Assembly: GCA_019429255.1 (NCBI GenBank) | Contig: JAHYIY010000020.1 | Location: forward strand, 1-47,732 | From: Desulfuromonadales bacterium | GTDB lineage: Bacteria; Desulfobacterota; Desulfuromonadia; Desulfuromonadales; Geopsychrobacteraceae | Direction of reading: 5' to 3' | DNA: 47,732 bases | Shown: positions 46,164-47,732 of the stretch, one piece after another | Position numbering within the stretch: position 1 is the first letter of the stretch | How the letters are laid out: each line of letters starts with the position of its first letter | Notes under the pieces: generated by a model | What the model saw: the letters and a program-made list of their open reading frames with translations, nothing else | What the model was told of the DNA's origin: nothing | Databases searched by the model: none | Program-made: the position numbers and the translations under genes

Positions 46164-46505
46164 TCAGTAACGCAACGTCGCCAGATAGTCGGAAAAAATC
46201 AAAAGACCGGATTCAAACCGGGTAAAGCTGACTCCCATTCCGGCATTTTTACTCACCCGGATCAGGTTCGGTGGAACCTTATTGGCCCATCTTACCCGTC
46301 CTCGCGCCAGAACCTCATCACCATCAGGCAGATAAAAGCACGGGCGCAACAAGGTTCCGACTCGTTCCGGCTGACCGGTGATGATCCAGGCGTCCGCAAC
46401 TGATGCGTTGCCGAAAAAAGCTATTTCAGAGGTATCGTCGACCCCAAAACGAACGTTGAGACGCCGGCTTTTTCGTTCCTGACTGCGCACGACCCGGGTG
46501 TTCAT
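46164..46505 (-). CDS. PilZ-like domain protein with degenerate second motif
   Basis: A 113-residue protein that reads as a single PilZ-type beta barrel. RKSRR (near residue 12) fits the RxxxR motif for c-di-GMP. The second motif, normally (D/N)xSxxG, reads NASVAD, so the final Gly is replaced. GMGVSFTRF closes the barrel. c-di-GMP binding is thus possible but unproven. The ATG at 46505 has GGGAGAGGG directly upstream and is preferred over a start 25 codons earlier. It is probably in one transcript with the sigma-54 activator 16 bases downstream. Confidence 0.65.
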   Translation of the reverse strand: MNTRVVRSQERKSRRLNVRFGVDDTSEIAFFGNASVADAWIITGQPERVGTLLRPCFYLPDGDEVLARGRVRWANKVPPNLIRVSKNAGMGVSFTRFESGLLIFSDYLATLRY

Positions 46506-46596
46506 ACCCTCTCCCTTTACTAAAACAACATCGTGAAACAGGTTCGAGCAAAAACCACAACAAAAACAAAACGTAGCCATTCAGCTCCATCGTTGT

Positions 46597-46626
46597 CACA
46601 GGGTCGGGGATCCTGTGCTGAACAGA
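46597..46626. repeat. short remnant of the inverted-repeat element, copy C
   Basis: GGGTCGGGGATCCTGTG (46601-46617) is identical to the left arm of copy B (36858-36874), and it is joined to CTGAACAGATAC, matching the right flank of copy B. The roughly 90-base interior is missing. CACAGG and CCTGTG at 46597-46617 still form a small hairpin. It lies in the intergenic gap between the pirin and PilZ genes. Confidence 0.75.
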
Positions 46627-46699
46627 TACAACAAAGCAGGAATTAATCACTGAAGCCAATACTACAAGAACCCGGGCCCAACAACAACCTGAGGTTTTT

Positions 46700-47626
46700 T
46701 CATTCACCGTCAGGCACGGGGATTTTTTCGCTTTCGTCCGGAACTTGCGGGAAACGGCCACTGCGCCAAGCATGCTTGGCCTGTTCAATCAGCTCCTTGC
46801 GACTTGATACAAGATTCCACCAGACGGTGCGCTTACCCAGTGGCTTGCCGCCGACAACCACCAACCGACTGTCAGTCGTAGCCGTCAATTCAACCCCTGG
46901 AGTGGCGTTGAGTAAAGCCAGACGGTGCTGAGGAATGGTTGTTGTCCCCTGGACCTGAACCTCACCAGCCACGACATAGACAGCGCGCTCTGCAACATCG
47001 TCCGGCAACTTCAACATGGCACCTTTGCTGATCTGAACATCGGCATAGAGGGTTGGGGACGCCGCTTTGACCGGCGAGACACCGCCCCAGGCCTCACCGA
47101 CGATCAGTCGCAGTCGCACCCCTTCCGGCTGGATGAGGGGGATCTGCTCAGCAGTATAGTGGACAAAATCGGGTTCGCACTCCTCAACATCTTCCGGCAG
47201 GGCGACCCATAGCTGCAGCCCGTGCAACGAATGTCCGGATGCGCGCAATGCTGGTGGCGTGCGCTCCGAATGAGAAATGCCACGACCGGCGGTCATCCAG
47301 TTAATTTCGGCAGGACGAATCGGTTGAACATGGCTTAGACTGTCGCGATGAAGGATCTCGCCGGCAAACAGATAGGTAATGGTCGCCAGCCCGATATGCG
47401 GATGGGGGCGCACATCCATCCCCTGACCAGGAGGAAACTGCGCCGGGCCAAAGTGATCAAAGAAGATGACAGGCCCAACTGATTTAATGTCCTTTGCCGG
47501 CAACAGACGGCGGACGCTGAAACCGCCAAGGTCCTTGACCTCAGGTTGCACAATCATGCGAATGACCGCACGGGGAGAAGCTGAGTCGTCCCGACAGGAG
47601 TTTCCGGCAGCAAACAAATCACTCAT
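46700..47626 (-). CDS. pirin-family protein (bicupin)
   Basis: A 308-residue bicupin. The N-terminal cupin holds the metal ligands: RPHPHIGLATITYLF (two His), then GRGISHSERTP (His and Glu). Bacterial pirins bind iron or other metals, and some show quercetinase activity; the role here is unknown. GGAGGTGA precedes the ATG at 47626, which is preferred over the TTG one codon upstream. Confidence 0.92.
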   Translation of the reverse strand: MSDLFAAGNSCRDDSASPRAVIRMIVQPEVKDLGGFSVRRLLPAKDIKSVGPVIFFDHFGPAQFPPGQGMDVRPHPHIGLATITYLFAGEILHRDSLSHVQPIRPAEINWMTAGRGISHSERTPPALRASGHSLHGLQLWVALPEDVEECEPDFVHYTAEQIPLIQPEGVRLRLIVGEAWGGVSPVKAASPTLYADVQISKGAMLKLPDDVAERAVYVVAGEVQVQGTTTIPQHRLALLNATPGVELTATTDSRLVVVGGKPLGKRTVWWNLVSSRKELIEQAKHAWRSGRFPQVPDESEKIPVPDGE

Positions 47627-47687
47627 CAAGTCACCTCCAGAAAAGTGTATTGACCCTAAGATGACAAAAAATCGTCTGCCTTACGAC

Positions 47688-47728
47688 AAAAAAAACAGGG
47701 GCTCACAGCGTTATGCCGTAAGCCCCTG
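47688..47728 (-). terminator. intrinsic terminator for a minus-strand gene beyond the right edge
   Basis: On the minus strand CAGGGGCTTAC and GTGAGCCCCTG form a stem with one mismatch, followed by TTTTTTTT. It implies a minus-strand gene ending just outside the window. Confidence 0.8.
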
Positions 47729-47732
47729 GAAT

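Overview
The window looks like chromosomal DNA of an anaerobic, GC-moderate deltaproteobacterium of the Desulfuromonadales type (Geobacter, Desulfuromonas and Pelobacter relatives). The basis is the gene order glmU-glmS / uvrD / mrp / gatCAB / mtnA / glnE, an oxygen-sensitive glycyl radical enzyme, a GEMM-I riboswitch, and many multidomain response regulators. This assignment is inference from gene content; no rRNA gene is present to confirm it.

Bases 1-7.7 kb are an accessory region. A REP-associated tyrosine transposase runs off the left edge. It is followed by a textbook sigma-54 promoter and by hypD/hypE, trans-4-hydroxy-L-proline dehydratase and its radical-SAM activase. A MATE-like exporter and two EamA transporters follow as a tightly overlapping set. 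Inverted-repeat elements lie between hypD and hypE and between hypE and the exporters.

Bases 7.8-14.6 kb hold a GEMM-I riboswitch with an intrinsic terminator in front of a REC-GGDEF-EAL protein. Then come a DUF815 ATPase, an orphan TolC-type lipoprotein with a small membrane protein, a lytic transglycosylase and a TtcA-like tRNA thiolase.

Bases 14.6-36.1 kb are a long minus-strand run reading from right to left: glmU, glmS, a ClC channel with CBS domains, UvrD/PcrA helicase, a REC-BTAD regulator, Mrp ATPase, gatC, gatA, gatB, a four-helix-bundle gene bracketed by hexamer arrays, mtnA, glnE, and a REC-DUF4388-DnaJ-TPR protein. A good sigma-70 promoter lies upstream of glmU.

Bases 36.2-47.7 kb hold an uncharacterised protein, a second copy of the inverted-repeat element, an orphan radical-SAM protein, a REC-PilZ-GAF regulator, a thioredoxin-like protein, clpB, two hsp20 genes, a sigma-54 activator, a PilZ protein, a remnant of the repeat element, and a pirin. 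Between the activator and the hsp20 pair are two copies of a 12-bp palindrome and a candidate sigma-54 promoter. This suggests a local sigma-54 circuit for small heat-shock proteins.

Three themes recur. One is c-di-GMP signalling (riboswitch, GGDEF-EAL enzyme and two PilZ proteins). The second is sigma-54 control (hypD and hsp20). The third is a family of short intergenic inverted-repeat elements in three copies, in the same window as a RAYT transposase of the type that mobilises REP sequences.
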